From Pseudomonas fluorescens (GTDB lineage Bacteria; Pseudomonadota; Gammaproteobacteria; Pseudomonadales; Pseudomonadaceae): 64,000 bases of DNA. Shown here piece by piece: positions 16,913 through 26,052 of this stretch. A program made the position numbers and the translations under genes. The notes beneath the pieces are model-generated. The model was not told the origin of the DNA, did not search any database, and worked only from the letters and a program-made list of their open reading frames with translations. How positions within the stretch are numbered: the first letter of the stretch is position 1; each line of letters opens with the position of its first letter. The stretch lies in contig NZ_MRST01000016.1 of the NCBI RefSeq assembly GCF_001902145.1, forward strand, positions 103,931 to 167,930, read 5' to 3'.

Positions 16913-17628
16913 TTCGACGCTCCAAACTGCAGATGCAGGCGAAAGTGCAGCGGGTCGAGCAGGCTTTCGACATGCTCCATGAAACGCTCGCGACGATCAT
17001 AGGTGGTGCGCGACGCCTTGAGAAATACCGTACCGCTGGGGCGCCCGAGTAATTCGGCGTCTTCATCGCTCAGGGGTTCGGCACCGATCCACTGGTCGCC
17101 GTCGGCCCCGACGTAGCCGTAGGCGGCCAGGGTGATGGTCAGGGAGTTGTCGATCAGGCCAATGTGGGGCAGGTTTTCCAGATCGCCAACGGCCGGCATC
17201 AACGAGCGCTCCAGCGACACCGCTGTACCGTCAGCCGTACGCCGCAGGCGCTCGAGGGTAATGAACTGGTCGGTGCCGAAACGGCTGAACAGATCCGGGT
17301 GCGTCACGGCTTCGAAACGCAGGACGTCGGTGCTTACTTGGGCGCCCGTATCGGCCAAGGCCTGGGCCCAACCGCTGCGTTGGTCCAACACCATGCCGTC
17401 AAAGGTGACAATCGAACCGACGCCGCTCTGGGTGGCGATGTAGTTGCGACGCTTGAGCTCGGCCAGCGCCTCGCGCAGCGTGCCCCGGCTGACCGCAAAC
17501 TCCTCGGCCAGTTGGTGCTCGCCCGGCAACAGGAAGCCGTCGGCCATGACTCCACCTTCGATACGGCGGATGAGCTCATCGACGACGCGTTTTTTCTTAT
17601 CAAATCGAACATGTCTAATCATGTACAA
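16909..17628 (-). CDS. GntR/HutC family regulator with UTRA domain (YegW-like)
   Basis: The 239-residue protein has a winged helix at about 10-75 (LLPGEHQLAEEFAVSRGTLREALAELKRRNYI) and a C-terminal UTRA ligand-binding domain (TVFLKASRTTYDRRERFMEHVESL). It is the first gene of the operon and so probably controls it. An inverted repeat ACATG-N6-CATGT spans the start codon on the genome and could be its own operator. A second in-frame ATG lies two codons downstream. Confidence 0.88.
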   Translation of the reverse strand: MYMIRHVRFDKKKRVVDELIRRIEGGVMADGFLLPGEHQLAEEFAVSRGTLREALAELKRRNYIATQSGVGSIVTFDGMVLDQRSGWAQALADTGAQVSTDVLRFEAVTHPDLFSRFGTDQFITLERLRRTADGTAVSLERSLMPAVGDLENLPHIGLIDNSLTITLAAYGYVGADGDQWIGAEPLSDEDAELLGRPSGTVFLKASRTTYDRRERFMEHVESLLDPLHFRLHLQFGASK

Positions 17629-17692
17629 ATTGATAACCGAAAGCGCGCGTTTACCGCAAGAGGATTATTTCAGGCTGAAGACAAAAACCGCC

Positions 17693-18253
17693 TCAGGGCT
17701 CCAGGCCGATGGGGAAAAACTCCCCGCTGCTCCAGACGCCAAGCCAGTTCTGACCGTTGATCGGACGGCTCACCGCCAGCTCCACCAACTGGTAAAAAAC
17801 GTTGCGATGCACGAGGGCTTCGAGGTTGGTGCGAACGCGCACATAGGGGGCGGGTTCTTGGGTGACGGGGTCGATCACCACCCGCAGCGGGTGTTCGAGG
17901 CCTGCCTCGAACTGTTCGTCGACGTTGGTGGTAAAGCGCAATAACTGGCTTTCGCCCTGCCCTTGCACTTCGAGGGTCACTGCCACAAACGGCGCATCAT
18001 CGACGCGGATGCCGACCTTTTCCACCGGCGTCACCAGGAAATAATCGTCGCCATCGCGGCGGATGATGTTGGAGAACAGCTTGACCATCGGCTTTCGCCC
18101 GATGGGTGTGCCCTGGTAGAACCACGTGCCATCGCGGGCGATGCGCATGTCGATATTGCCGCAGAAATCCGGGTTCCACAGATGCACCGGTGCCGGCCCC
18201 TTGCCCTTGGGCAGTTGGGCCAATAACTCATTAGCCTTGGCGGAATCGGTCAT
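17693..18253 (-). CDS. DUF1285 family protein
   Basis: The 186-residue soluble protein matches the DUF1285 family as I know it: PVHLWNPDFCGNIDMRIARDGTWFYQGTPIGRKPMVKLFSNIIRRDGDDYFLVTPVEKVGIRVDDAPF. The function is unknown. I chose the ATG at 18253 because AGAGGAGC lies just upstream; the frame is open nine codons further. The gene follows the DUF4823 lipoprotein gene by 16 bp and is probably in the same transcript. In other Pseudomonas it lies close to etfQO. Confidence 0.87.
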   Translation of the reverse strand: MTDSAKANELLAQLPKGKGPAPVHLWNPDFCGNIDMRIARDGTWFYQGTPIGRKPMVKLFSNIIRRDGDDYFLVTPVEKVGIRVDDAPFVAVTLEVQGQGESQLLRFTTNVDEQFEAGLEHPLRVVIDPVTQEPAPYVRVRTNLEALVHRNVFYQLVELAVSRPINGQNWLGVWSSGEFFPIGLEP

Positions 18254-18269
18254 GGCGGGCTCCTCTGTC

Positions 18270-18875
18270 TTACTGATCACTCATACCCAGCAAACCGCGG
18301 GCATATTGCGCCAGGGGGCGGGCGATCAAATCTTGTGGCGATGTGTCGTGGAACGTCAGTAAACCGCCACGACTGCGAATACGTGCAGTATCAATCAAAT
18401 ACTGGGTGCTGGTCTCGATCAACATGACTTGGATCACCCCGCTGTCCAGGCCAAGGCGGTCCAGGGCTTGTTGGTCGGTCCACTCGTCGGCGTTGCCGAT
18501 ACGGTCATCGGCTGCCGCAAAGCGGCAATACAGCAGGTAATGAGCACCCGCGTCGCGGGCTTCGGCCATGGCCTGTTCAAGACCCTCCGGCTGGCGGGCG
18601 CGACGGATCATGGGGAAATATTCAACGAAGCCATTGAACGCTTCCTCGGCCACCACATTGGGCCGCGGGTAAGCGCTGCCCGGCGGCACGAAGGCGCCCT
18701 GGGCGATAAACACAAAGGAGTCCGGCTGTATGCGCACCGAGGCGGTACGCCGCGTATCGCTGTGATCGAGCAGCCCGGCATCGCTCATCTGATAGCGGGT
18801 GCCTTCGGCCATATCACTGACGGTCATGCAACCGCCCAGGGCCAATGACGCCAGCAGCAAAACCAGACTACGCAT
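18270..18875 (-). CDS. DUF4823-type lipoprotein
   Basis: The 201-residue protein begins MRSLVLLLASLALGGCMTV, a lipoprotein signal peptide with lipobox LGGC, so Cys16 should be lipidated. The mature part resembles DUF4823: it contains VRIQPDSFVFIAQGA, YLLYCRFAAADDR and VIQVMLIETSTQYLIDTARIRSRGG. The function is unknown. The start at 18875 has GGAGG upstream; the longer open frame to 18956 lacks one. Confidence 0.85.
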   Translation of the reverse strand: MRSLVLLLASLALGGCMTVSDMAEGTRYQMSDAGLLDHSDTRRTASVRIQPDSFVFIAQGAFVPPGSAYPRPNVVAEEAFNGFVEYFPMIRRARQPEGLEQAMAEARDAGAHYLLYCRFAAADDRIGNADEWTDQQALDRLGLDSGVIQVMLIETSTQYLIDTARIRSRGGLLTFHDTSPQDLIARPLAQYARGLLGMSDQ

Positions 18876-19024
18876 CCTAATCCTCCAGAGGCCGGTGACA
18901 GGAAACCGGCGAATGGGGCGTGGGATGCAGGTTCTACGCCAGTTCGAGCAGCGCATGACAAATGTGGGGGTTGCCTGCGATGACGGCCTGACAGCCGACG
19001 CTTATCTACCTGACACTCCACGAT

Positions 19025-19058
19025 CCAACTGTGGGAGCGGGCTTGCTCGCGAAGGCGG
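19025..19058. repeat. Single REP element
   Basis: CTGTGGGAGCGGGCTTGCTCGCGAAGG occurs once without an inverted partner, next to the long dispersed repeat. Confidence 0.8.
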
Positions 19059-19082
19059 CCCGGCAGTCAACACAGTTAGATT

Positions 19083-19309
19083 GTGTGCATATCCATTCCT
19101 GCGGTAACGGCTACTTAGGGTTCCGCCCTGACGGCGGGTCACTTTGGAAAAGCCCCAAAGTAACCAAAGGGCTCTTGCCCCACCACTCGGCACCTCGCCT
19201 AGGCTCGGTGTGCCCGTAATCCGCCAGTGATTTGGGGGGCCGCCTAAGATCAAAAGCAGATCAAGAGCAAGATCAAAAGCGGCTCGCTTCGCATCGTGGT
19301 TACCGTCGG
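19083..19309 (+). repeat. Long dispersed intergenic repeat, short copy
   Basis: About 227 bp here match, in reverse orientation and with small differences, the two ends of the segment at 43262-43588. Shared landmarks include GTTCCGCCCTGACGGCGG, CCCCACCACTCGGCACCTCG, CTCGGTGTGCCCGTAATCCGCC and GCATCGTGGTTACCGTCGG. This copy lacks about 110 bp of core that the other has. No open reading frame of interest lies within. The 18876-19397 gap holds this, a single REP and another REP-like piece; no gene was seen. Confidence 0.85.
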
Positions 19310-19344
19310 TGGCTATAAACTAGAAAGTTGTAAGAATCCATCAG

Positions 19345-19370
19345 CATCGCAGGCAAGCCAGCTCCCACCA
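19345..19370. repeat. Single REP-like element, second sequence type
   Basis: CATCGCAGGCAAGCCAGCTCCCACC matches the arms of the doublet at 43624-43720, a variant type distinct from the common GAGCGGGCTTGCTCGCGA form. Confidence 0.75.
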
Positions 19371-19397
19371 CTGATGTGCGACCGAATTAAAACGGGA

Positions 19398-20366
19398 TCA
19401 GCCGCCGATGATCTTCATGATCGTGGCACCACCGGAAAACGCCACTTCCTGCTTGTCGGCCAAGGCCTTCATCAACAAGCCCTGCAACGCCGGCAACGCC
19501 TGGTGACGCGGTTGATCGAGCAAGTCACCGACATAATGGCGATTGCTGGAGGACAGGCACCCATGCAGCCAACCGGTGGAGGACAACCGCAACCGCGAAC
19601 AGGTGCGGCAGAACGGTACGCTCTCGTTGGCGATCACACCGAAGAAGCCCTTGCCCGGCACTTCGTAGCGTACCGCCGTCGCATCGACGGGTGCGTTGGC
19701 TTGCAGGTATTCATGTTGCTCGCCGATCAAGCTGAGCAGCTGTTGCAAACTGACGAACTGTTGCAGGAACGCGTTGGAGTCTTTGGCCAGGTGCCCCATG
19801 CGCATCAGTTCGATAAAGCGCAGCTCGTAGCCACGCGCCAGGCAGTAATCGAGCAGCGGCATCACCTGGTCCAGGTTCTGGCCGCGCAACGGCACCATGT
19901 TGACTTTGATCTTGATTCCGGCAGCACTGGCCTGGTCCATGCCATCGAGCACGGTGGCCAGGTCGCCGCCACGGGCGATGCTGCGGAAAGCGTTGGCATC
20001 CAGCGTGTCGAGGGAGACATTGATGCGTCGGATACCAGCGGCCACCAGCAACGGCAGTTTGCGCGCCAGCAGTTGGCCGTTGGTGGTCAGGCTGATGTCG
20101 CTCAGGCCCATCTGCCCTACCGCCCTCATGAAGGCTTCCAACTTGGGGCTGACCAACGGCTCACCGCCGGTAATGCGCAAGCGCTCGATACCCGCCGCTT
20201 CGATCAGGTATGCCACGCCTCGGGCCATGGCTTGGGCCGACAGTTCATCCTGGGCAGCCACCAGCCGCTTGCCGTCAGGCACGCAATAGGTACACGCATA
20301 ATTGCAGGCTGAAGTCAGGCTGATCCGCAAATTGCGAAAACGCCTGCCTTGACGATCAACGATCAT
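19398..20366 (-). CDS. moaA: GTP 3',8-cyclase MoaA (molybdenum cofactor biosynthesis)
   Basis: This 322-residue radical-SAM enzyme starts molybdopterin synthesis by converting GTP to 3',8-cyclo-7,8-dihydro-GTP. Cys21, Cys25 and Cys28 form the N-terminal CxxxCxxC cluster that binds S-adenosylmethionine. ITGGEPL follows, and the C-terminal second cluster reads FCRTCSRLRLSSTGWLHGC. The C terminus ends in the conserved Gly-Gly needed for activity. It is monocistronic here; moaB-E are not adjacent. Pseudomonads can carry a second moaA elsewhere. Confidence 0.94.
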   Translation of the reverse strand: MIVDRQGRRFRNLRISLTSACNYACTYCVPDGKRLVAAQDELSAQAMARGVAYLIEAAGIERLRITGGEPLVSPKLEAFMRAVGQMGLSDISLTTNGQLLARKLPLLVAAGIRRINVSLDTLDANAFRSIARGGDLATVLDGMDQASAAGIKIKVNMVPLRGQNLDQVMPLLDYCLARGYELRFIELMRMGHLAKDSNAFLQQFVSLQQLLSLIGEQHEYLQANAPVDATAVRYEVPGKGFFGVIANESVPFCRTCSRLRLSSTGWLHGCLSSSNRHYVGDLLDQPRHQALPALQGLLMKALADKQEVAFSGGATIMKIIGG

Positions 20367-20398
20367 GGATCACTCCGGCAGAGGATAATTCGGGCGCG

Positions 20399-20428
20399 CT
20401 AAAAGCTGACTCATAACTCAGCTTTTAG
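20399..20428 (-). terminator. Possible terminator of the TetR-type gene
   Basis: CTAAAAGCTGA and TCAGCTTTTAG form a perfect 11-bp stem around an 8-nt loop, about 80 bp after the end of the TetR-type gene. The T run is inside the stem, so termination strength is uncertain. Confidence 0.45.
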
Positions 20429-20505
20429 CAAGGTCCTTGCCTGAGTATATTCCTGGGTTACTGCGCCTGGCAGTAAATCGTTGCGCCATCACTGTGGCGA
20501 ATGAC

Positions 20506-21171
20506 TTACGTGGCAGGGGTGTCGCCGCTCTTCTCGGCGCCCGGCAGTTCCGGGCTGTGCTTGCGCTTGTTGCCCATGCGCACGCCGATGTCCATCAGGA
20601 ATTGGAAGAAACCTTCCTGGTCTTCCAGCACATTGCTCCAGAACGGCGAGTGGTACAGCGCCACAGCGCCATGCACCAAGGCCCAGGCGGCGCAGTAGTG
20701 GAAATATGGTGGCACGTCTTCAAGCTTGCCTTCGCTGATACGCCCCTTGATCAGCAGGGTCAGGCGTTCGAAGTTCGAGGCGCGGATCTTGTGCAGTTCC
20801 TCGACCATCTCCGGCACTTGGTGACCTTTGACCACCTTCTCTTCCAGGCGGTCGAACAGGCGATAGCGCTGCGGGTCACGCATGCGGAACTCGAAGTAAG
20901 CGCGGGACAGGGCTTCCTTGTCTTTGTCGACATCCGCAGAGTGCAGCAACTCGTTCAAATCGCGCTCGTAGTCGAGCATCAGGCGCAGGTAGATTTCGGC
21001 CTTGGACTTGAAGTGCTTGTAGATCGTGCCTTTGCCGATACCCACGGCATCCGCAATCATCTCGACGGTGACGCTGTCTTCGCCTTGTTCAAGAAACAAC
21101 TTGAGCGCGGTGTCGAGAATTTCCTGCTCACGGCGGCGAAACTCACGGACCTTACGGGGTTCTTTGTGCAT
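20506..21171 (-). CDS. TetR family transcriptional regulator
   Basis: The 221-residue protein has the TetR helix-turn-helix at about 15-60 (ILDTALKLFLEQGEDSVTVEMIADAVGIGKGTIYKHFKSKAEIYLRLM) and a helical C-terminal domain ending in a charged tail. It corresponds in position to a TetR gene upstream of rgsA-tatD in P. aeruginosa (PA2957 as I recall). The ligand is unknown. Confidence 0.9.
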   Translation of the reverse strand: MHKEPRKVREFRRREQEILDTALKLFLEQGEDSVTVEMIADAVGIGKGTIYKHFKSKAEIYLRLMLDYERDLNELLHSADVDKDKEALSRAYFEFRMRDPQRYRLFDRLEEKVVKGHQVPEMVEELHKIRASNFERLTLLIKGRISEGKLEDVPPYFHYCAAWALVHGAVALYHSPFWSNVLEDQEGFFQFLMDIGVRMGNKRKHSPELPGAEKSGDTPAT

Positions 21172-21478
21172 GAGGAAGAGTCTGCAGAGGTCGGAAATAG
21201 GGAGGGTTGCGCAGGGCCATGGATACGTGGCGATACGATTTACCCGATGCGAGGGATTATCCCGACTGAACGGTCGTTGGGCAATGTCTATGTGAACCCG
21301 CCAGGCACATAAGTTTCAATGCGCCAACGATTTCGCCGTTATCAGTCAGAAATAATACGCAACACCTGAGCCTGCCCATCAGCGCAATGAGAACTCAAGC
21401 GAAGGCCGCGTATTCCAAATCTGTTTAAAAAACGATCAATCACGACTGGACTGAATGGGATAGTGGTCAATACTTCAA

Positions 21479-21598
21479 CTGTCGGCGCGACATCTCCCCC
21501 AAGTGACGCGTCGACCTGGGTACCGACGGACTGCGTGCCCTTGTTTTACTCCTAATGGTCTTAGCCCGGATTCACCCCCCAGAACCCGGGTTTTTTTT
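21479..21598 (+). ncRNA. rgsA: Probable RgsA (P16) small RNA
   Basis: This intergenic stretch between the TetR and tatD genes ends in a terminator-like hairpin (21565-21598): CCCGG/CCGGG plus TTC/GAA around a C-rich loop, then eight T. RgsA, an RpoS-dependent and Gac-influenced small RNA of about 120 nt, lies at the same locus upstream of tatD in P. aeruginosa. A -10-like CAATACTT precedes position 21480, and from there to the T run is about 120 nt. The exact 5' end is estimated. The rest of the 21172-21616 gap shows nothing else. Confidence 0.7.
21565..21598 (+). terminator. Intrinsic terminator of the RgsA-like RNA
   Basis: CCCGG (21565-21569) pairs with CCGGG (21586-21590), extended by TTC/GAA across one mismatch, and is followed by eight T. 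It points away from the TetR gene and cannot serve tatD, which is on the other strand. Confidence 0.8.
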
Positions 21599-21616
21599 GC
21601 CTGCGATTCAGCCGCT

Positions 21617-22402
21617 TTAACCGGCTACGTGGGCCAGCGGGAACAGGCGCTTGAAGTTCTCGGTGGTCTGCTCGGCAAAACGCTCGTACGACTCGCCGCG
21701 CAGCATCGCCAGGTAATCAGCCACGTCACGTACATATTCGGGCAAGTTCGGTTTGCCGCGATGGGGGATGGGCGCCAGGTACGGCGAGTCGGTTTCCACC
21801 AGCAGGCGGTCGGCGGGCACTTGGCGGGCCACATCGCGCAGCGCGTCGGCATTGCGGAAGGTGACGATGCCCGACAGGGAAATATAGAACCCCAGGTCCA
21901 GGGCCGCCTTGGCCATGTCCCAGTCTTCGGTAAAGCAATGCAACACGCCAGCCTGCGGCAACGCGGCTTCACGCAGCAAGGCCAGGGTATCGGCACGGGC
22001 GCCTCGGGTGTGGACGATCACCGGCTTGCCCGTCTGCTGGGCGGCTTGCAGGTGCAGGCGGAACGAGGCCTGCTGCAACTCGGCAGCTTCAGGCTCGTAG
22101 TGATAGTCCAGGCCGGTTTCGCCAATGGCCACCACCCGCGGGTGGTTGAGCTCACTCAGTAACCAGTCCAGAGCCGGCGCTTCGCCAGGCTTGAGGTCCA
22201 GCGGGTGGATACCCACCGAGCAATCGACGTCGGCGTAGCGATCAGCCAGGGCTTTGACATCGGCGGCGTTGTCGGCGCTGACGCCAATGCACAGGAAGTG
22301 CCCTACCCCACGCTGGCGGGCAGCTTCAAGGGCGGCGTCGAGGGAGCCGCCGTGCTGGGCAAGGTCGAGGCGATCAAGGTGGCAATGAGAATCTACGAGC
22401 AT
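21617..22402 (-). CDS. tatD: TatD family metal-dependent deoxyribonuclease/hydrolase
   Basis: The 261-residue TIM-barrel hydrolase starts MLVDSHCHLD with the HxH metal ligands. It continues with GIHP, AIGETGLDYHY (metal Glu), VIVHTRGA, HCFT and LLVETDSPYLAP. TatD-type enzymes are DNA 3'-5' exonucleases or related phosphodiesterases. It is the last gene of the tmk-holB-tatD group. In the usual arrangement a pilZ gene lies between holB and tatD; here only 62 bp separate them. Confidence 0.93.
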   Translation of the reverse strand: MLVDSHCHLDRLDLAQHGGSLDAALEAARQRGVGHFLCIGVSADNAADVKALADRYADVDCSVGIHPLDLKPGEAPALDWLLSELNHPRVVAIGETGLDYHYEPEAAELQQASFRLHLQAAQQTGKPVIVHTRGARADTLALLREAALPQAGVLHCFTEDWDMAKAALDLGFYISLSGIVTFRNADALRDVARQVPADRLLVETDSPYLAPIPHRGKPNLPEYVRDVADYLAMLRGESYERFAEQTTENFKRLFPLAHVAG

Positions 22403-22464
22403 AGGAATCAGGGCTTAAGTCACAAAAGAGGTAGGGCCAACGATACACCCGTCGGCCACGGAAT

Positions 22465-24088
<1,624 letters not shown>

Positions 24089-24098
24089 TTAGTCAGAG

Positions 24099-25235
24099 TC
24101 ATTGCGGGCTTTGAGGCGCGGTAGTGTCCGGCGCGGGCTCGATCGGAGCGTCGGGGGTAGGCGCATCGCTGGAAGGTGCCGAATCTTCCAGCGGTTTCAC
24201 CACCGGTGCCGGGCTGGAACGGTAATCGGCACGGCGCTTGAGTTGGAACTCACGCACAGCGGCATTATGCGCATCCAGGTTATCCGAGAATATATGGCTA
24301 CCATCGCCACGGGCGACGAAGTACAGGCTGCTGCCCGGTACCGGGTTCAGCGCTGCATGGATCGCCTCGCGGCCGACCATCGCGATGGGCGTGGGCGGCA
24401 GGCCGGCGACCATGTAGGTGTTGTAGGGGTTGGCTTCCTTGAGGTGGGCGCGGGTCAATTTGCCGTTGTAGCGCTCACCCAAGCCGTAGATCACGGTAGG
24501 GTCGGTCTGCAGCAGCATACCGATCTTCAGGCGACGCACAAACACACCGGCAATCTGCCCGCGCTCCTGAGGCACACCGGTCTCCTTTTCCACCAGCGAC
24601 GCCATGATCAGTGCTTGGTAAGGGTCGGTGTAGGGCGCGTCGGCGGCACGCTTGCTCCACTCCTGGGCGAGTACATCGTCCAGGCGGTTGTAGGCTTTTT
24701 TCAAAAACTCGACATCAGTCATGCCGCGGACAAAACGGTAGGTGTCGGGGAAGAACCGCCCTTCCGGAAACACACCTGGGTGGCCGAGCTTATCCATCAC
24801 TTCGCTGTCACTCAGGCCCGCGAGGGTCTGCACGATCTTTTCATGTTTGGCCAGGGCGGTGCGCACCTGACGGAAATTCCAGCCCTCCACCAAGGTCAGG
24901 CTGTACTGCACCACTTCGCCGCGCTGCCACAGGCCGATCAAACCCTCGGCGGTTAGGCCCGGGCTCATGCGGTACTCGCCGCTGTGCAGCGGCTGGCCTT
25001 CGAGGTTGAAACGCCAGTACAGGCGCAGCCAAAAGGCATCGTCGAGCACGCCGTCAGCTTCCAGACGATTGAAGGTGCCCGTCGGCGTAGCGCCAGCAGG
25101 TACATCGAGCAATTGCTCCTGAGGCAGCTTCAGGGGCTGCTTGAGGGCAGAGTCGAGTTTCCAGGCCGAAAAGCCCACGAGCAACGCTGCCGAGACCAGG
25201 CTGATCTGCAGCAGTAACACCAGTTTTCGTATCAA
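24099..25235 (-). CDS. mltG: Endolytic murein transglycosylase MltG (YceG)
   Basis: The 378-residue inner-membrane protein has one N-terminal membrane anchor (about residues 4-23) and a periplasmic YceG/MltG domain, including LVEGWNFRQVRTAL, FPEGRFFPDTYRF and the catalytic-Glu region ASLVEKETGVPQERGQIAGVF. It cuts nascent glycan strands and sets their length. The C-terminal tail (about 345-378) is Pro/Ser/Asp-rich. I chose the TTG at 25235 because it follows the pabC stop by one base and gives the usual IRKLV start; the longer frame lies within pabC. Confidence 0.88.
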   Translation of the reverse strand: MIRKLVLLLQISLVSAALLVGFSAWKLDSALKQPLKLPQEQLLDVPAGATPTGTFNRLEADGVLDDAFWLRLYWRFNLEGQPLHSGEYRMSPGLTAEGLIGLWQRGEVVQYSLTLVEGWNFRQVRTALAKHEKIVQTLAGLSDSEVMDKLGHPGVFPEGRFFPDTYRFVRGMTDVEFLKKAYNRLDDVLAQEWSKRAADAPYTDPYQALIMASLVEKETGVPQERGQIAGVFVRRLKIGMLLQTDPTVIYGLGERYNGKLTRAHLKEANPYNTYMVAGLPPTPIAMVGREAIHAALNPVPGSSLYFVARGDGSHIFSDNLDAHNAAVREFQLKRRADYRSSPAPVVKPLEDSAPSSDAPTPDAPIEPAPDTTAPQSPQ

Positions 25236-25236
25236 C

Positions 25237-26052
25237 TCAAATATCCAATAGCGCGCGAACAATGCCCTGCAGTTTACGGGTGAGCGGCCCAACCGGCCAG
25301 CTCATCGCAGCGCAGCCTCGCACCGGCCAAATGCCATAAACGCTGTTGCAGACGAAGACTTCATCGGCCTGTTGCAACTGCTCCACACTGATGTCGGCCA
25401 CGGCCACCGGGACGCCCAGCGCTTGTGCCTGGGCCAGCACTTCGGCGCGCATCACGCCCGCAACGCCACAACGGCTCAGATCAGCGGTTAGTAACAAGCC
25501 GTTGCTCACGAGGAAAAGGTTGCTGAATATGCCTTCGATCACCCGGCCGGACATATCCAGCATCAGGCCTTCGGCATGTTCGCTATCTTGCCATTCGGCA
25601 CGCGCAATCACCTGCTCCAGGCGATTGAGGTGCTTGATACCGGCCAGCAGCGGCTGCTGCGCCAAACGCGTGGCACACGCAAACAGGCGCACGCCTTCGA
25701 CTTCATGGGTAGGTGGGTAAACAGCGGGCGCACTGCCCTGCAAGATGCGGCGCACCGGGGCGCCAGGGTTGATGCCATAACCGCGCAAGCTGTCGCCACG
25801 GGTGAGGATCAATTTGAGAACACCGTCGCCAAGGGCGGCGGCGAAGCTCAGCACTTCGTGGCGAATCAACCCGTGATCCGCCACCAATGCCAAACGCCTG
25901 CAACCCTCTTCCAGGCGTTGCAGGTGACGGTCGAGCAGCAACGGCTGCCCGGCCTTGACGGCGATGGTCTCGAACACCCCATCGCCATAGGCCAGGCCGC
26001 GATCTTTCAGGGGCACGCTGTCCGCTGGCTGACCGTCGACCCAGCTGTGCAT
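25237..26052 (-). CDS. pabC: Aminodeoxychorismate lyase
   Basis: The 271-residue fold-type IV PLP enzyme makes 4-aminobenzoate and pyruvate from aminodeoxychorismate for folate. [24 protein letters not shown], the LNRLEQVIARAEW segment with its neighbouring Lys in GIKHLNRL, and EGIFSNLFLV are family features. The ATG overlaps the fabF stop by one base (TGATG). Its place between fabF and mltG is the standard gammaproteobacterial one. Confidence 0.93.
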   Translation of the reverse strand: MHSWVDGQPADSVPLKDRGLAYGDGVFETIAVKAGQPLLLDRHLQRLEEGCRRLALVADHGLIRHEVLSFAAALGDGVLKLILTRGDSLRGYGINPGAPVRRILQGSAPAVYPPTHEVEGVRLFACATRLAQQPLLAGIKHLNRLEQVIARAEWQDSEHAEGLMLDMSGRVIEGIFSNLFLVSNGLLLTADLSRCGVAGVMRAEVLAQAQALGVPVAVADISVEQLQQADEVFVCNSVYGIWPVRGCAAMSWPVGPLTRKLQGIVRALLDI

